A stretch of DNA of 64,000 bases from Dactylococcopsis salina PCC 8305 (GCF_000317615.1 NC_019780.1:434001-498000); one strand, 5' to 3'. Numbered from the stretch's first letter, positions 16,017 through 24,961 are shown. A program made the numbers and translations. Notes: a model not told the origin generated them from the letters alone.

Positions 16017-16130
16017 TTAAGTGCGGTTAGACTGTACATCTTGGAGTCGTTGCGCTAAGACAAGCACACCATAGACGACAGCAAGATAAGTGATGGCGAG
16101 AAGTGGAATTAAAATCGACAGATTATTCAT
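16017..16130 (-). CDS. 37-residue single-span membrane protein, unidentified
   Basis: A complete frame from ATG (16130) to TAA (16017) encoding MNNLSILIPLLAITYLAVVY then GVLVLAQRLQDVQSNRT. One hydrophobic helix (about residues 4-26) is followed by a short polar basic C-terminus. Its size and layout are those of the small subunits of photosystems, cytochrome b6f or NDH-1. It does not match PsbI, PsbM, PsbT, PsbX, PsbY, PetG, PetL, PetM, PetN or PsaM as I remember them. It ends 25 bases from a strong terminator-like hairpin, which supports a real gene. Whether it is expressed cannot be judged from sequence. Confidence 0.5.
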   Translation of the reverse strand: MNNLSILIPLLAITYLAVVYGVLVLAQRLQDVQSNRT

Positions 16131-16644
16131 GGCTACTGTTTAGGGAAGGGTGAGGAGTGGACGATTTATTAAGAGTCTGCCTTTGCTCTTTCTGTTACGA
16201 CACTTCTGCTTATAATGGGCAAAGTGATGTGATGGTTTTGGACTGAATGCTCGATCGAGCGACCTCTCCCAGAAATAAAGGATCAATTGTTCTTGATTAT
16301 TGCTCCCTATTTCTTGGGGATGGTCTTCGATGTTGCACCGCATCAATCCTCGGTAAGCATTGCAAGAATTAAAGCTTACTGACAATCCAGTCTGACTTTT
16401 AGAGGTGGACGCAATCAGAGCCAATTAGGACAGACACAGGATGAAAATACATTCGAACCTGAATTTAAGATTAGCACAAATTTGACTTGAGATCACACTT
16501 AGTGGAAAAAATTTATCGTCAAAATCAGAAGGAAATCGGGATTTTTACCGTAAGAGAGTTTTCACATTCGGTAACGGTTAGATTAAAATTGTTATAAAGA
16601 TATGTAAACATTATCGAACACTGCGCCAGACTATAGGCTTACTG
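16131..16644. other. Long intergenic region upstream of sds
   Basis: This 514-base gap has a minus-strand open frame (16140-16424) without any family-like feature, which I reject. Near sds there is an AT-rich stretch with TTAAAATTGTTATAAAGAT (about 16583-16601) that could hold a -10 element, and an imperfect TACCG/CGGTA inverted repeat around 16547-16576. Nothing else was recognised. Confidence 0.4.
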
Positions 16645-17619
16645 ATGACCTCTGTAACATCCTTATTTGCTCCTGTTGATGAAGACCTGCGCTTATTAAC
16701 AGATAATTTAAAACAACTCGTGGGAGCGCGTCACCCCATTCTTGGTGCGGCTGCGGAACATTTATTTGGCGCGGGGGGGAAAAGATTACGCCCAGCGCTG
16801 GTTTTATTGGCTTCTCGTGCCACAATGACGAAACAAGATTTAACCTCTTATCATCGTCGTTTAGCTGAAATTACGGAAATGATCCATACAGCGAGTTTAG
16901 TCCATGATGACGTGGTAGATGAGTCGGAAACTCGCCGTAATGTTGCCACTGTCAACAGTTTATTTGGCAATCGGATCGCGGTTTTAGCAGGTGATTTCTT
17001 ATTTGCTCAATCTTCCTGGTATTTGGCAAACTTGGACAACCTCGCGGTGGTGAAACTCCTGTCTGAGGTGATTCGTGATTTCGCCGAGGGAGAAATTCGT
17101 CAGGGGTTAAGTCAGTTTGATATTGAGTTATCGATCGCCGATTATTTAGAAAAGAGTTACTATAAAACCGCTTCTTTGATGGCAAATAGTATTAAAGCAG
17201 CAGGAGTGCTAAGTGGGGTTTCTCCAGAGGTATGCGACCATCTCTATAGTTATGGGCGCAATTTTGGTTTGGCTTTCCAAATTGTTGATGATATCCTTGA
17301 TTTTACCGCGACCAGTGAGGTGTTAGGGAAACCCGCTTGTTCAGACTTGAAAAGTGGCAATTTGACCGCTCCCGTGCTGTATGCGTTGGAAGAAAAGCCC
17401 GAATTGAAAGATTTGATTGACAATGAGTTTACAGGAGAGGGAGAGTTAGAACAGGCGATCGCGCTGGTGAAAGAAAGTAAAGGTATCGATCGCACCAGAG
17501 ATTTAGCTGCTCATCACAGCAAGTTAGCGGTTACGGCGTTAGATCAGGCTTTAGAAGATTCTCCCTCCACGCAAGCGCTACGAGAATTAGCGGATTACAT
17601 CTTACGACGACTCTATTGA
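16645..17619 (+). CDS. sds: Solanesyl diphosphate synthase (plastoquinone side chain)
   Basis: 324 residues, a trans long-chain polyprenyl diphosphate synthase. The first aspartate-rich motif is in HDDVVDESETRRN and the second in FQIVDDILDFTA. The basic element GGKRLRPALVLLASRA lies upstream and the GEIRQG segment between them. The enzyme condenses isopentenyl diphosphates to make the C45 chain of plastoquinone. Chain length is set by residues before the first motif, and I infer C45 from the cyanobacterial context. The start at 16645 gives MTSVTSLFAPVDEDL, the normal family start. It appears transcribed alone, with ExoD 66 bases downstream. Confidence 0.92.
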   Translation: MTSVTSLFAPVDEDLRLLTDNLKQLVGARHPILGAAAEHLFGAGGKRLRPALVLLASRATMTKQDLTSYHRRLAEITEMIHTASLVHDDVVDESETRRNVATVNSLFGNRIAVLAGDFLFAQSSWYLANLDNLAVVKLLSEVIRDFAEGEIRQGLSQFDIELSIADYLEKSYYKTASLMANSIKAAGVLSGVSPEVCDHLYSYGRNFGLAFQIVDDILDFTATSEVLGKPACSDLKSGNLTAPVLYALEEKPELKDLIDNEFTGEGELEQAIALVKESKGIDRTRDLAAHHSKLAVTALDQALEDSPSTQALRELADYILRRLY

Positions 17620-17685
17620 CAAGGAACAATGAACCCTGAATAATGACCAGTCAAGGGGGAGAATAATTAATGATGTAATCACTAA

Positions 17686-18300
17686 ATGGCAAAACTATCT
17701 CAGGAGTTATCTCGTTATTTTTGTGAGGAAGAAAGACCTGATCAGGTACAACTATCAGATTTTTTAGAAATAGCGAAAGAAAGAATTTTTGGCTTTTTGT
17801 TTGTTATTCTGGCGCTTCCTTCTGCGCTACCAATTCCAGCACCTGGCTACTCAATTCCATTTGGTGTGGTGATGTTTTTATTAGCCAGTCAGATGGTAAT
17901 TGGGGCGAAAAAACTTTGGCTTCCCCAACGAGTGCGAACTTATCAGTTGGACTTGAAAACAGTACAAGGGTTTGTTAAAAAAGGTGTGCCATGGTTACAA
18001 CGGCTAGAAACCTTATCACGTCCTCGTCTGAGTTATGTTTGCACAAGTGCTTTGGGTCGCATCATACTTGGGAGCGCGATCACCCTGATGTCAATTTCAA
18101 TGATGATTCCCATTCCTGGCACTAACACTTTACCCGCAATTGGTATTTTTATTATTGGCTTTGGTTTACAAGAAGATGATGGTTTAATTAGTTTGGGAGG
18201 ATTAACGGTTTGTGTTCTCGCTTTGGTTGTGGTGTTAGGAATTATTATTGGTGGAGTTAGTCTTTTGGATTATTTGAAAGATAGTTTAATGGGGAATTAA
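17686..18300 (+). CDS. ExoD-family membrane protein
   Basis: 204 residues with about four hydrophobic segments. The family block IFGFLFVILALPSALPIPAPG and its repeat MISIPIPGT-like segment (SMMIPIPGTNTLPAIGIFI) mark ExoD. In rhizobia, mutants show altered exopolysaccharide and alkali sensitivity, but the molecular activity is not known. It is an inner-membrane protein with an N-terminal cytosolic part. It has an ATG start, is co-directional with sds and may be weakly coupled. A G/C-rich tandem repeat follows the stop. Confidence 0.88.
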   Translation: MAKLSQELSRYFCEEERPDQVQLSDFLEIAKERIFGFLFVILALPSALPIPAPGYSIPFGVVMFLLASQMVIGAKKLWLPQRVRTYQLDLKTVQGFVKKGVPWLQRLETLSRPRLSYVCTSALGRIILGSAITLMSISMMIPIPGTNTLPAIGIFIIGFGLQEDDGLISLGGLTVCVLALVVVLGIIIGGVSLLDYLKDSLMGN

Positions 18301-18339
18301 TGCTATATTTTTAAACGTGGAAGCAATCACAATAACATT

Positions 18340-18442
18340 TTGGAAAATCCCCCCTAACCCCCCTTTGAAAGGTTGGAAAATCCCCCCTACCCCCCCTTTG
18401 AAAGGTTGGAAAATCCCCCCTAACCCCCCTTTGAAAGGGGGG
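18340..18442. repeat. Three tandem 33-base CCCCCC...TTTGAAAGG repeats
   Basis: Units start at TTGGAAAATCCCCCC at 18340, 18373 and 18406, an exact 33-base period, each running into CCCCCCTTTGAAAGG. The last ends in GGGGGG and so is a full palindrome. The single-copy form CCCCCCTTTGAAAGGGGGG is dispersed elsewhere (51074, 61815, 62057) and is the insertion target of the MITE at 61828. Confidence 0.88.
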
Positions 18443-18458
18443 AATAAGATTATTAAAA

Positions 18459-19130
18459 ATGAATGGTATGAGAACGAAGAAAATGCGATTATTTAATTTT
18501 ATTATTCCTTTATTGATTACTTGTTTTCTGACTTTATTTCCGATTTCTCCAACTTGGGCGCAAACAGAATTATCACCTTTTGATCAAGGAATAGAAGCCT
18601 ATCAAAAAGGAGAATATGAAACAGCAGTCAGTGCCTTAAGTCAAGCAATTACCGAAGAAATTGAACCAGAAAAAGCCTATTATTTCCGAGGAATTAGTTA
18701 CTTAGAATTAGGTAAATTAGAAAAGGCGATCGCGGATCAAACCAATGTGATAGAATTAAACGCGAGCAATGCGGGAGCTTACTACGATCGTGCTTTAGCA
18801 GAGACGGAACTCGGCAACTATCAAGAAGCAATTACTGATTATAGTCAGGCGATCGAGTTGAAGCCAAAACAAGAAAGAATCTATCTCAATCGTGGCATTG
18901 CTTACGCCCAACAAGGGAAATTTGAAAGCGCGATCGAGGATTATAATCGGGCGATCGAATTAAATGAAAATCTAGCGGATGCTTATGCAAATCGAGGGGT
19001 TACTCGTGCCGCAATGGGAGAAAAAGAAAGCGCGATCGCAGATTTAGAAAAAGCTGGAAAACTCTATCAGGAAAAAGGGTTAGAAGGGCTTTATCAAACG
19101 GTTCAAAAAAGCATTGAAAAGCTAGAATGA
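18459..19130 (+). CDS. Exported TPR-repeat protein
   Basis: About 223 residues. The N-terminus is a signal peptide (MRLFNFIIPLLITCFLTLF followed by PISPTWAQ), so the protein should be periplasmic or attached to the envelope. Five to six tetratricopeptide repeats follow, each with the A-x2-Y-x-R-G/A pattern, for example AGAYYDRALAETELGNYQEA and IYLNRGIAYAQQGKFESAIE. TPR proteins mediate protein-protein contacts and the partner is unknown. Alternative starts are at 18468 and 18483; the last gives the most compact signal peptide. It is flanked on both sides by repeat clusters. Confidence 0.88.
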   Translation: MNGMRTKKMRLFNFIIPLLITCFLTLFPISPTWAQTELSPFDQGIEAYQKGEYETAVSALSQAITEEIEPEKAYYFRGISYLELGKLEKAIADQTNVIELNASNAGAYYDRALAETELGNYQEAITDYSQAIELKPKQERIYLNRGIAYAQQGKFESAIEDYNRAIELNENLADAYANRGVTRAAMGEKESAIADLEKAGKLYQEKGLEGLYQTVQKSIEKLE

Positions 19131-19494
19131 TCTCGTTAATCAATTTGCTCATTGATCGTAGGGTTTGCCTTGCCCACCCTACAAGAAACTCTTCTTTGAA
19201 ATGTAAATTATCCCCCCTAACCCCCCGATGATTGGGGGGAACAAGACCGTAGAAAGTAGGTTGGGTGTAGCGAAGCGAAACCCAACACCGATTATAAGCA
19301 ATGGTTCTGAACCTAAAATATTACATAAAATCCTCTAATTAAAAGCCCCCAGAATTGGGGGTTGGGGGCAAAAAATCAATCCTCTAATTAAAAGCCCCCA
19401 GAATTGGGGGTTGGGGGCAAAAAATCAATCCTCTAATTAAAAGCCCCCAGAATTGGGGGTTGGGGGCAAAAAATCAATCTCAATTAAGAAAAAA
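19131..19494. repeat. Repeat cluster between the TPR and DUF4330 genes
   Basis: In order it contains: 19148-19182, the perfect inverted copy of the 35-base repeat at 5083-5117; 19210-19240, a CCCCCCTAACCCCCCGATGATTGGGGGG-type element; 19256-19300, a GTTGGGT-family copy; and 19332-19478, three exact tandem units of 49 bases (starts 19332, 19381, 19430), each with the hairpin GCCCCCAGAATTGGGGG. The last unit ends 16 bases before the DUF4330 ATG, so the array forms its entire upstream region. Confidence 0.9.
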
Positions 19495-20022
19495 ATGAAA
19501 CTGATTGACTCAAAAGGACGACTATTTAACACCATTAGCATCCTCGATTTAGGGGCAGCTTTAGTAATTTTATTAGTAATTATCGGGATTTTTATCTTTC
19601 CTGGAACATCAGGATCAGTGGCACAAGTTGGGGGAACAAAATCGATCGAGATGGATGTTTTAATTCAAGGTTTAAGAATCGAAAACCCTGAAACCCTAGA
19701 AAACGAACTAGAAGAAAAAAAGACCACCCAGTTAATTATTCGGAATCAACCTCATGGTCAAGTAGAAGTGAAATCAGTAGAATTTCTACCAAGAATGGTG
19801 ACAGTTCCTCAACCCGATGGATCAGTCGCCGCTAAACCTGATCCCCGTCCCGAAAAACGATTTGAAACCGATTGGTTAATCACCCTGATGGGAGAAGCAA
19901 CCGTCGCCGATGATGGTGTGGTTTTAGGCAGCAATAAAGTTAAAATCGGGACAACAGTAGAGTTAGAGGGATTCAGTTACAACTTCCGAGGAAGTGTCGT
20001 TAAGCTGATGATTCCCGAGTAA
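19495..20022 (+). CDS. DUF4330 membrane-anchored protein
   Basis: About 175 residues from the ATG at 19495. MKLIDSKGRLFNTISILDLG leads into one transmembrane segment (AALVILLVIIGIFIFP) and then a soluble beta-rich domain. This is the DUF4330 pattern, a cyanobacterial family with no assigned activity. The soluble part probably faces the periplasm or lumen. The frame is open upstream through the 49-base repeat, but that part is repeat-coded (GVGGKKSISIKKK) and not likely translated. The C-terminus overlaps the convergent hydrolase gene by 60 bases. Confidence 0.83.
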   Translation: MKLIDSKGRLFNTISILDLGAALVILLVIIGIFIFPGTSGSVAQVGGTKSIEMDVLIQGLRIENPETLENELEEKKTTQLIIRNQPHGQVEVKSVEFLPRMVTVPQPDGSVAAKPDPRPEKRFETDWLITLMGEATVADDGVVLGSNKVKIGTTVELEGFSYNFRGSVVKLMIPE

Positions 20023-20904
20023 CTTCAGATAACGGCGGATTAAACCGATCGTAACGGCGGGGAGTTCTAATTGTGGCGTTAATCCCACATCCTCTAAAAT
20101 TTTTAGCTGTTGGATCGCATCGGGATTAAGACTCGCGAGACGTTTCCCCAGTTCGGGTGAAGTAAATTGCGTTTTTCGTCCCCAGATCATCGCTGTTGGA
20201 ATCGTTAATTGTGGTAAATACAGGGATAAATCAAAGGATAAATCCCCCCGAACAAAAGATAAAGCAGAATATTCGGCGTTGTCTTGGGTTGCTGATTCGA
20301 GATAGGCTTGGATAATCTCAGGATAAATCCGTTCCGATCGCGCAAATTGACGACTCTCAAGGAAATTTTGGATGCCGCCACTGGTCGCAACAGCGCCATT
20401 GTACAAGAAACTATCAATCACAGGAAGACTGACTAATCTGGCGATAAAAGTACGGCTGTAATCTTCTCCAAAGTCAGACAATCCCGAAGGAGTGGTGAGA
20501 ATCAGAGACTTAAAGAGTTCGGGATGTTCGATCGCAACGCGAATAGTAAAAGCCGCAGTCAGAGAAGACGCGATGACTGTCACGGGTTCGGAAGCGACGG
20601 CGCTTAAAAATTCTCGAATTGTGGTAAGGTAATCCTCGATCGTGTAACTGCGTTCGAGATGTTCAGAACATCCCCAACCAATTAAATCGGGTGCAAGAAC
20701 ACGATAATCACTGGCAAAAGCAGGATAAACTTTTGACCATTCATAAGCGGATGACCCACCGCCAAAACCGTGTAAAAATACTAACGTGGATGGGTTATCA
20801 TTGGCTGATTCCTGTTGCCAGGGATGTTCGCTAGGGCAATAATAAACCATTCGTCCGAGAGACGTAACAATTGAGTCTCGTTTCACTCCAATGGGTTCAA
20901 ACAT
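19963..20904 (-). CDS. Alpha/beta-hydrolase fold protein
   Basis: 313 residues. The oxyanion-hole motif HGFGGGSSAYEW is near residues 44-55, and the cap-side APDLIGWGCSEH is typical. At the nucleophile elbow the usual GxSxG is replaced by VIASSLTAAF, with serine in place but the glycines lost. An acid is probably in AMIWGRKTQF's vicinity. The catalytic histidine is not obvious at the C-terminus (VGLTPQLELPAV where GHxPxxE is expected), so catalysis may be altered. The start codon CAT at 20902-20904 overlaps the divergent ATG at 20903. The C-terminus overlaps DUF4330 by 60 bases. The substrate is unknown. Confidence 0.85.
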   Translation of the reverse strand: MFEPIGVKRDSIVTSLGRMVYYCPSEHPWQQESANDNPSTLVFLHGFGGGSSAYEWSKVYPAFASDYRVLAPDLIGWGCSEHLERSYTIEDYLTTIREFLSAVASEPVTVIASSLTAAFTIRVAIEHPELFKSLILTTPSGLSDFGEDYSRTFIARLVSLPVIDSFLYNGAVATSGGIQNFLESRQFARSERIYPEIIQAYLESATQDNAEYSALSFVRGDLSFDLSLYLPQLTIPTAMIWGRKTQFTSPELGKRLASLNPDAIQQLKILEDVGLTPQLELPAVTIGLIRRYLKLLGNHQLNDTSSEVVTESL

Positions 20905-21706
20905 GGCACAATTTATCGATCAACTACAATTCCAGATTAAGTTATTCTTGAAAATCGTGCTGAGTGACTCAAGGAAGTCATCTCGACGCGGTAGTCACAA
21001 GTCTCGTCAACGTCAATCTCGGAAATCTTCTCTCTTAACTTCGGTTTGGTTTTGGGGGTTACTCTTGGCTGCAATCATGTTGCTTTGGAATTGGGAACTC
21101 TTGTTGGCGACATTGACGGGAATGGGCGTTTTAATTTTATTATTTCGCTTTCCGATCGATCGTTGGGGGATGTATTGGCGACAATGGGAAACCCGTGTCA
21201 ATGCGTCTCATAAACGTTTGTTGTTAGCGTTGGCTGGAAGTAGTTTCGCGGGAATTGCCGTTTATTGGGGATTAAATCTTTGGACTCAGATCGAAAATCA
21301 TTGGTTAGCTGGCGGCGCGATCGGGCAAGGGGTTTTAATCACGCTTTTGTTGTGCTTACAGGTTTCTAAACTGGTGACAGATTCTGGAGAAACCCCAACA
21401 GGCGATCGATTTTCGCAACGGATAGAAGAATTAACCGCAGAACATCCCCTAAAACGGTTGCTGGCGATTCAAGATTTAACCCAACTTGCGATTAAAGGTC
21501 GTTTACAATCCGAACAATTAAAACAGATCAGCGAGTATTTTAGTTTGTTGTTCAAAGTGGAAACAGAACCGATGATTCGTCAAGGGTTATTGGAAAGTAT
21601 GCAAACCTTACAGTTACACCACTGTTGGCAAAATTGGAACATTAAGCAACGCCAACCCTTACAGAAATTAGAAAAGGTTCACGTTGATCAGAGTGTTGAA
21701 TTATGA
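20903..21706 (+). CDS. Membrane protein of unknown function, coupled to the RTX protease
   Basis: About 267 residues. A very basic serine/arginine-rich N-terminal segment (SRRGSHKSRQRQSRKSS) is followed by four hydrophobic spans (VWFWGLLLAAIMLLWNW, ATLTGMGVLILLF, LLLALAGSSFAGIAVYWG, GAIGQGVLITLLLCLQV) and a soluble helical C-terminus. No family was recognised with certainty; it looks like a cyanobacterial conserved protein. Two starts are possible, 20891 and 20903. The second shares its CATG with the divergent hydrolase start. The stop overlaps the next gene by four bases (ATGA), so the two are translationally coupled. Confidence 0.72.
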   Translation: MAQFIDQLQFQIKLFLKIVLSDSRKSSRRGSHKSRQRQSRKSSLLTSVWFWGLLLAAIMLLWNWELLLATLTGMGVLILLFRFPIDRWGMYWRQWETRVNASHKRLLLALAGSSFAGIAVYWGLNLWTQIENHWLAGGAIGQGVLITLLLCLQVSKLVTDSGETPTGDRFSQRIEELTAEHPLKRLLAIQDLTQLAIKGRLQSEQLKQISEYFSLLFKVETEPMIRQGLLESMQTLQLHHCWQNWNIKQRQPLQKLEKVHVDQSVEL

Positions 21707-23895
21707 GTCAATCCTTGAACATTAAATTAGATTATCGCTTCGATCGTAATGGTTTTTTTGATAATCCCGACGCTCGATCGAGTCTAGAAAAAGCCGCCGA
21801 AACATGGGAAAACCTAATCCAAGAAGACTTACCCGCGATTCCTGAAGGAATCGAATTTGGTGTACTGAATCCCAGTAACGGTGAACGCACCCCCGTTAAT
21901 CTCAGCGACTCCATAGACGATCTTTTAATTTTTGTCGGTGCAGAAGCCACCCCTTTCGGAGGTAATCCCAGTTTACCTCACAGTCGCATTTGTAGCTGTC
22001 GTTTTTGTTGTCCACCTCCGACAAAAGCGAAAAAATCCGCCTCTCCACCCAGCGCCGAAATTGAAATTTCTCCTTTAGCCCAAGCCACCTTTACGGGAAC
22101 GAACATTGACGGAACAATTTTTCAAAATCGGATTGATGGTTCTAATTTTACCCCTTGGGCGGGTAGTATTTCCTTTAACGACTCACCTACCTTTAGTGAT
22201 GGCAGTACAGCAGAATGGTTCTTCGACACCACACCAGAAACCGAAGAATCCATCCCCAATAATGCGGTTGACTTTTTCTCCACTGCGTTACACGAAATCG
22301 GTCATGTTTTAGGGATTGGTACAGCTTCAATTTTCCAAGACATCGGTCGTGGCGGCAACTTTGACGGGGAAAATACATTGAATGTTACGGAACAAATGGG
22401 AGTTCCCCTCACCTCAGATTTATCCCATATTGATCCAAATTTTACCGATAACGGAGAAAACCCGTTAATGGAACCCGTCGTTTCTGGACGAACGTTTCCC
22501 ACAGAAGCAGAATTAGCCATGTTAGCAGACATTGGTTGGGAGATTGATGGTTTTACCCCACAAGGAGAAATTCCGCCTTTGGCGACTAATGATAATGATA
22601 CGATTCGCGGCACAATTCTCTCTGATGTGATTCGGGGGTTAGATGGAAACGACACCATTCGATCGAACAGGGGAAATGATTTCGTTTTTGGTGGAAAAGG
22701 GGATGATGAGTTACAGGGAGGAGAAGGAAACGACCACTTAAGCGGAGAAGACGGAGAAGATGAGTTATTCGGAGAGGAAGGAAATGATTATTTACTGGGA
22801 AGAAGAGGCGTTGATCTTTTAATTGGAGAAGAAGGGAGAGATGTTTTACTGGGAGGAGAAGACAATGATCAGTTACAAGGGGAAACTGAAAACGATGTTT
22901 TGTTTGGGGAGGAAGGAGAGGATGTTTTGTTTGCTGGAATTGGGGATGATTGGTTAGACAGTGGAACAGGAGATGATGAGTTACAGGGAGGAGAAGGAAA
23001 CGATCGTCTGATTGGTGGTGGAGGAAATGATAGTCTGTTTGGACAAGAAGGGATCGATCGATTTATTTTTCATCTCGGAAATGGGAAAGATCGAATTAAC
23101 GATTTTGATGTGAGTAATGAAGTCATTGAGATTGATCCAGAGTTTGGCTTCACCGCAGCAGAAATTTTAGCCGCCATTACTAAACCGTTTAGTAACGTTT
23201 CCCGTCTCAATCTCTCTTCAGAGGATCAGGTGGATGTATTCCATGAATCCACAACAGGAACACCTCTCACTTTAGAGAATATTGAAATTATTGATTCTTC
23301 TCAAGGGATTCAAATCGGAAGTTTAGAAGACGATACCTTAAACCTGACAGGAGAAGCAACGATCGCCCTAAGTGGTACAGGAGATGATTTAATGAACTTC
23401 TCAGCGTTTTCTGGAAATAGCACTCGTCATCGTCTTTATGGAGGAGAAGGAGACGATATCATCTTCGCTAATCAGGGAGATCGTCTGTTTGGGGGATCAG
23501 GAAATGATTTCCTTAACGCCAGTCTGGGAAATGGGAATAATCGTCTCTATGGAGGAGAGGGAAACGATCGATTAGTGGGAGGAAACAACGACACCCTTAT
23601 TGGTGGAAAAGGAGAGGATTGGCTTCAAGCTGGTGTTGAGAATCGTTTATTTGGCGGTGAAGGGCGCGATCGATTCGTTTTAGAATCAGAGACAGCATCC
23701 AGAGGGGAAAGTGTAATTGCTGATTTTAATCCTGAAATAGATTTAATGATACTGACTAACCTCTCTCCTCAAGATTTAAGTTTAGTTCAGGACGATCGAG
23801 ATACCCTTCTCACCACAACCGACACCACTCTCGCGAGATTACTCAATCTAGAATCCGATCAAATTGGAGAATCCAACCTCATCTTTGATAACTAA
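21703..23895 (+). CDS. RTX-repeat secreted zinc metalloprotease-like protein
   Basis: 730 residues. The N-terminal half (about 1-285) resembles a metzincin-like catalytic domain: zinc motif LHEIGHVLGIG with H197, E198 and H201, a possible third ligand in SDLSHIDPNF, and a Met-turn-like NPLMEP. Two blocks of calcium-binding RTX nonapeptides (GGxGxDxL, about residues 297-460 and 560-660) follow. There is no N-terminal signal peptide, as expected of type I (ABC/TolC) export through a C-terminal signal. An unusual cluster CSCRFCC (C97, C99, C102, C103) followed by PPPTKAKK lies before the catalytic core. The start overlaps the upstream membrane-protein gene. A role in the cell surface or in degrading extracellular protein is inferred. 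Confidence 0.88.
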   Translation: MSQSLNIKLDYRFDRNGFFDNPDARSSLEKAAETWENLIQEDLPAIPEGIEFGVLNPSNGERTPVNLSDSIDDLLIFVGAEATPFGGNPSLPHSRICSCRFCCPPPTKAKKSASPPSAEIEISPLAQATFTGTNIDGTIFQNRIDGSNFTPWAGSISFNDSPTFSDGSTAEWFFDTTPETEESIPNNAVDFFSTALHEIGHVLGIGTASIFQDIGRGGNFDGENTLNVTEQMGVPLTSDLSHIDPNFTDNGENPLMEPVVSGRTFPTEAELAMLADIGWEIDGFTPQGEIPPLATNDNDTIRGTILSDVIRGLDGNDTIRSNRGNDFVFGGKGDDELQGGEGNDHLSGEDGEDELFGEEGNDYLLGRRGVDLLIGEEGRDVLLGGEDNDQLQGETENDVLFGEEGEDVLFAGIGDDWLDSGTGDDELQGGEGNDRLIGGGGNDSLFGQEGIDRFIFHLGNGKDRINDFDVSNEVIEIDPEFGFTAAEILAAITKPFSNVSRLNLSSEDQVDVFHESTTGTPLTLENIEIIDSSQGIQIGSLEDDTLNLTGEATIALSGTGDDLMNFSAFSGNSTRHRLYGGEGDDIIFANQGDRLFGGSGNDFLNASLGNGNNRLYGGEGNDRLVGGNNDTLIGGKGEDWLQAGVENRLFGGEGRDRFVLESETASRGESVIADFNPEIDLMILTNLSPQDLSLVQDDRDTLLTTTDTTLARLLNLESDQIGESNLIFDN

Positions 23896-23926
23896 CAGTT
23901 ATTAATGCCATTTTAAAAACTGATTG

Positions 23927-23978
23927 ATGTTGGGTTTCGCGTAGAGACGTTCCATGGAACGTCTCTACGCAACCTACA
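23927..23978. repeat. GTTGGGT-family repeat with long inner palindrome
   Basis: Outer arms GATGTTGGGT and AACCTAC enclose the palindrome GAGACGTTCCATGGAACGTC (flanked by GTA/TAC). The related copies are at 4221-4287 and 33996-34067. The TAG stop codon of cysK lies within the CCTAC arm. Confidence 0.85.
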
Positions 23979-24927
23979 TTTCTGTTACAAGCCCTAAATC
24001 TTGAAAAAGAGGGGTACTCAGATAACGTTCCCCATAACTAGGTTGAACCATGACAATTAATTTCCCTTCATTTTCAGGACGTTGTGCGACTTTAATCGCA
24101 GCACACAGCGCCGCACCAGTGGAAATACCAGACAAAATTCCCTCTTCACTGGCTAACCGACGACCATAGAAAATCGCTTCTTCATCGGTGATAGTAACGA
24201 CTTCATCGAGAATTTCTACATTTAAAACTTTGGGAATAAATCCCGCGCCTAAACCTTGAATTTTATGGGAACCCGGTTGTCCTCCTGATAAAATGGGGCT
24301 ATTACTCGGTTCAACCGCGATCGCTTGAAATTCAGGTTTGCGTTCTTTAATTACTTCTGCGACACCCGTAATCGTTCCACCAGTGCCAATTCCTGCGACT
24401 AAAATATCCACTTGTCCATCTGTATCTTCCCAGATTTCTTCGGCGGTGGTTTGACGATGAATTTCGGGGTTAGCAGGATTGTTAAATTGTTGCAACATAT
24501 AAGCGTTGGCAGTCTGATCAACGATCGACTGTGCTTTTTGGATACATCCCGCCATGCCTTGGCTACCAGGTGTGAGTTCTAATTGCGCTCCGTAGGCTTT
24601 GAGCATCGATCGACGCTCATGGCTCATGGTTTCTGGCATTGTTAAAATCAATTGATACCCTTTCGCCGCCGCCGTCATGGCGAGAGCAATTCCAGTATTG
24701 CCAGAAGTGGGTTCAACTAAAATGGTTTTACCAGGTTCGATAATCCCTTGCTCTTCCGCAGTTTTGATCATGCTGATCCCAATGCGATCTTTTACGGATG
24801 CAGAGGGATTCATTCCTTCCAGTTTAAGCACAATTTGACCGACACATCCCTCACGATTTGGAATATTGTTGAGTTCAACTAAGGGAGTGCGACCAATCAG
24901 TTCAGTAATATTTTTGGCGATACGCAT
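23974..24927 (-). CDS. cysK: Cysteine synthase A (O-acetylserine sulfhydrylase)
   Basis: 317 residues, a fold-type II PLP enzyme forming cysteine from O-acetylserine and sulfide. The PLP lysine is in [15 protein letters not shown], the substrate loop is [11 protein letters not shown], and the PLP-phosphate loop is [35 protein letters not shown] is also typical of CysK. It is cytosolic. It lies 34 bases after an Rrf2-family regulator in the same direction, suggesting that the regulator responds to cysteine status. The last codon and stop fall in a dispersed repeat; the stop TAG is part of the repeat's GTAGG. Confidence 0.95.
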   Translation of the reverse strand: MRIAKNITELIGRTPLVELNNIPNREGCVGQIVLKLEGMNPSASVKDRIGISMIKTAEEQGIIEPGKTILVEPTSGNTGIALAMTAAAKGYQLILTMPETMSHERRSMLKAYGAQLELTPGSQGMAGCIQKAQSIVDQTANAYMLQQFNNPANPEIHRQTTAEEIWEDTDGQVDILVAGIGTGGTITGVAEVIKERKPEFQAIAVEPSNSPILSGGQPGSHKIQGLGAGFIPKVLNVEILDEVVTITDEEAIFYGRRLASEEGILSGISTGAALCAAIKVAQRPENEGKLIVMVQPSYGERYLSTPLFQDLGLVTEM

Positions 24928-24961
24928 AGGTAAAATTTAATAGCGACCCGTTGATAGTGTT

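Noticed and set aside
16140..16424. 94-codon minus-strand frame upstream of sds
   Set aside because: No family resemblance, odd composition and no ribosome binding site; probably chance.
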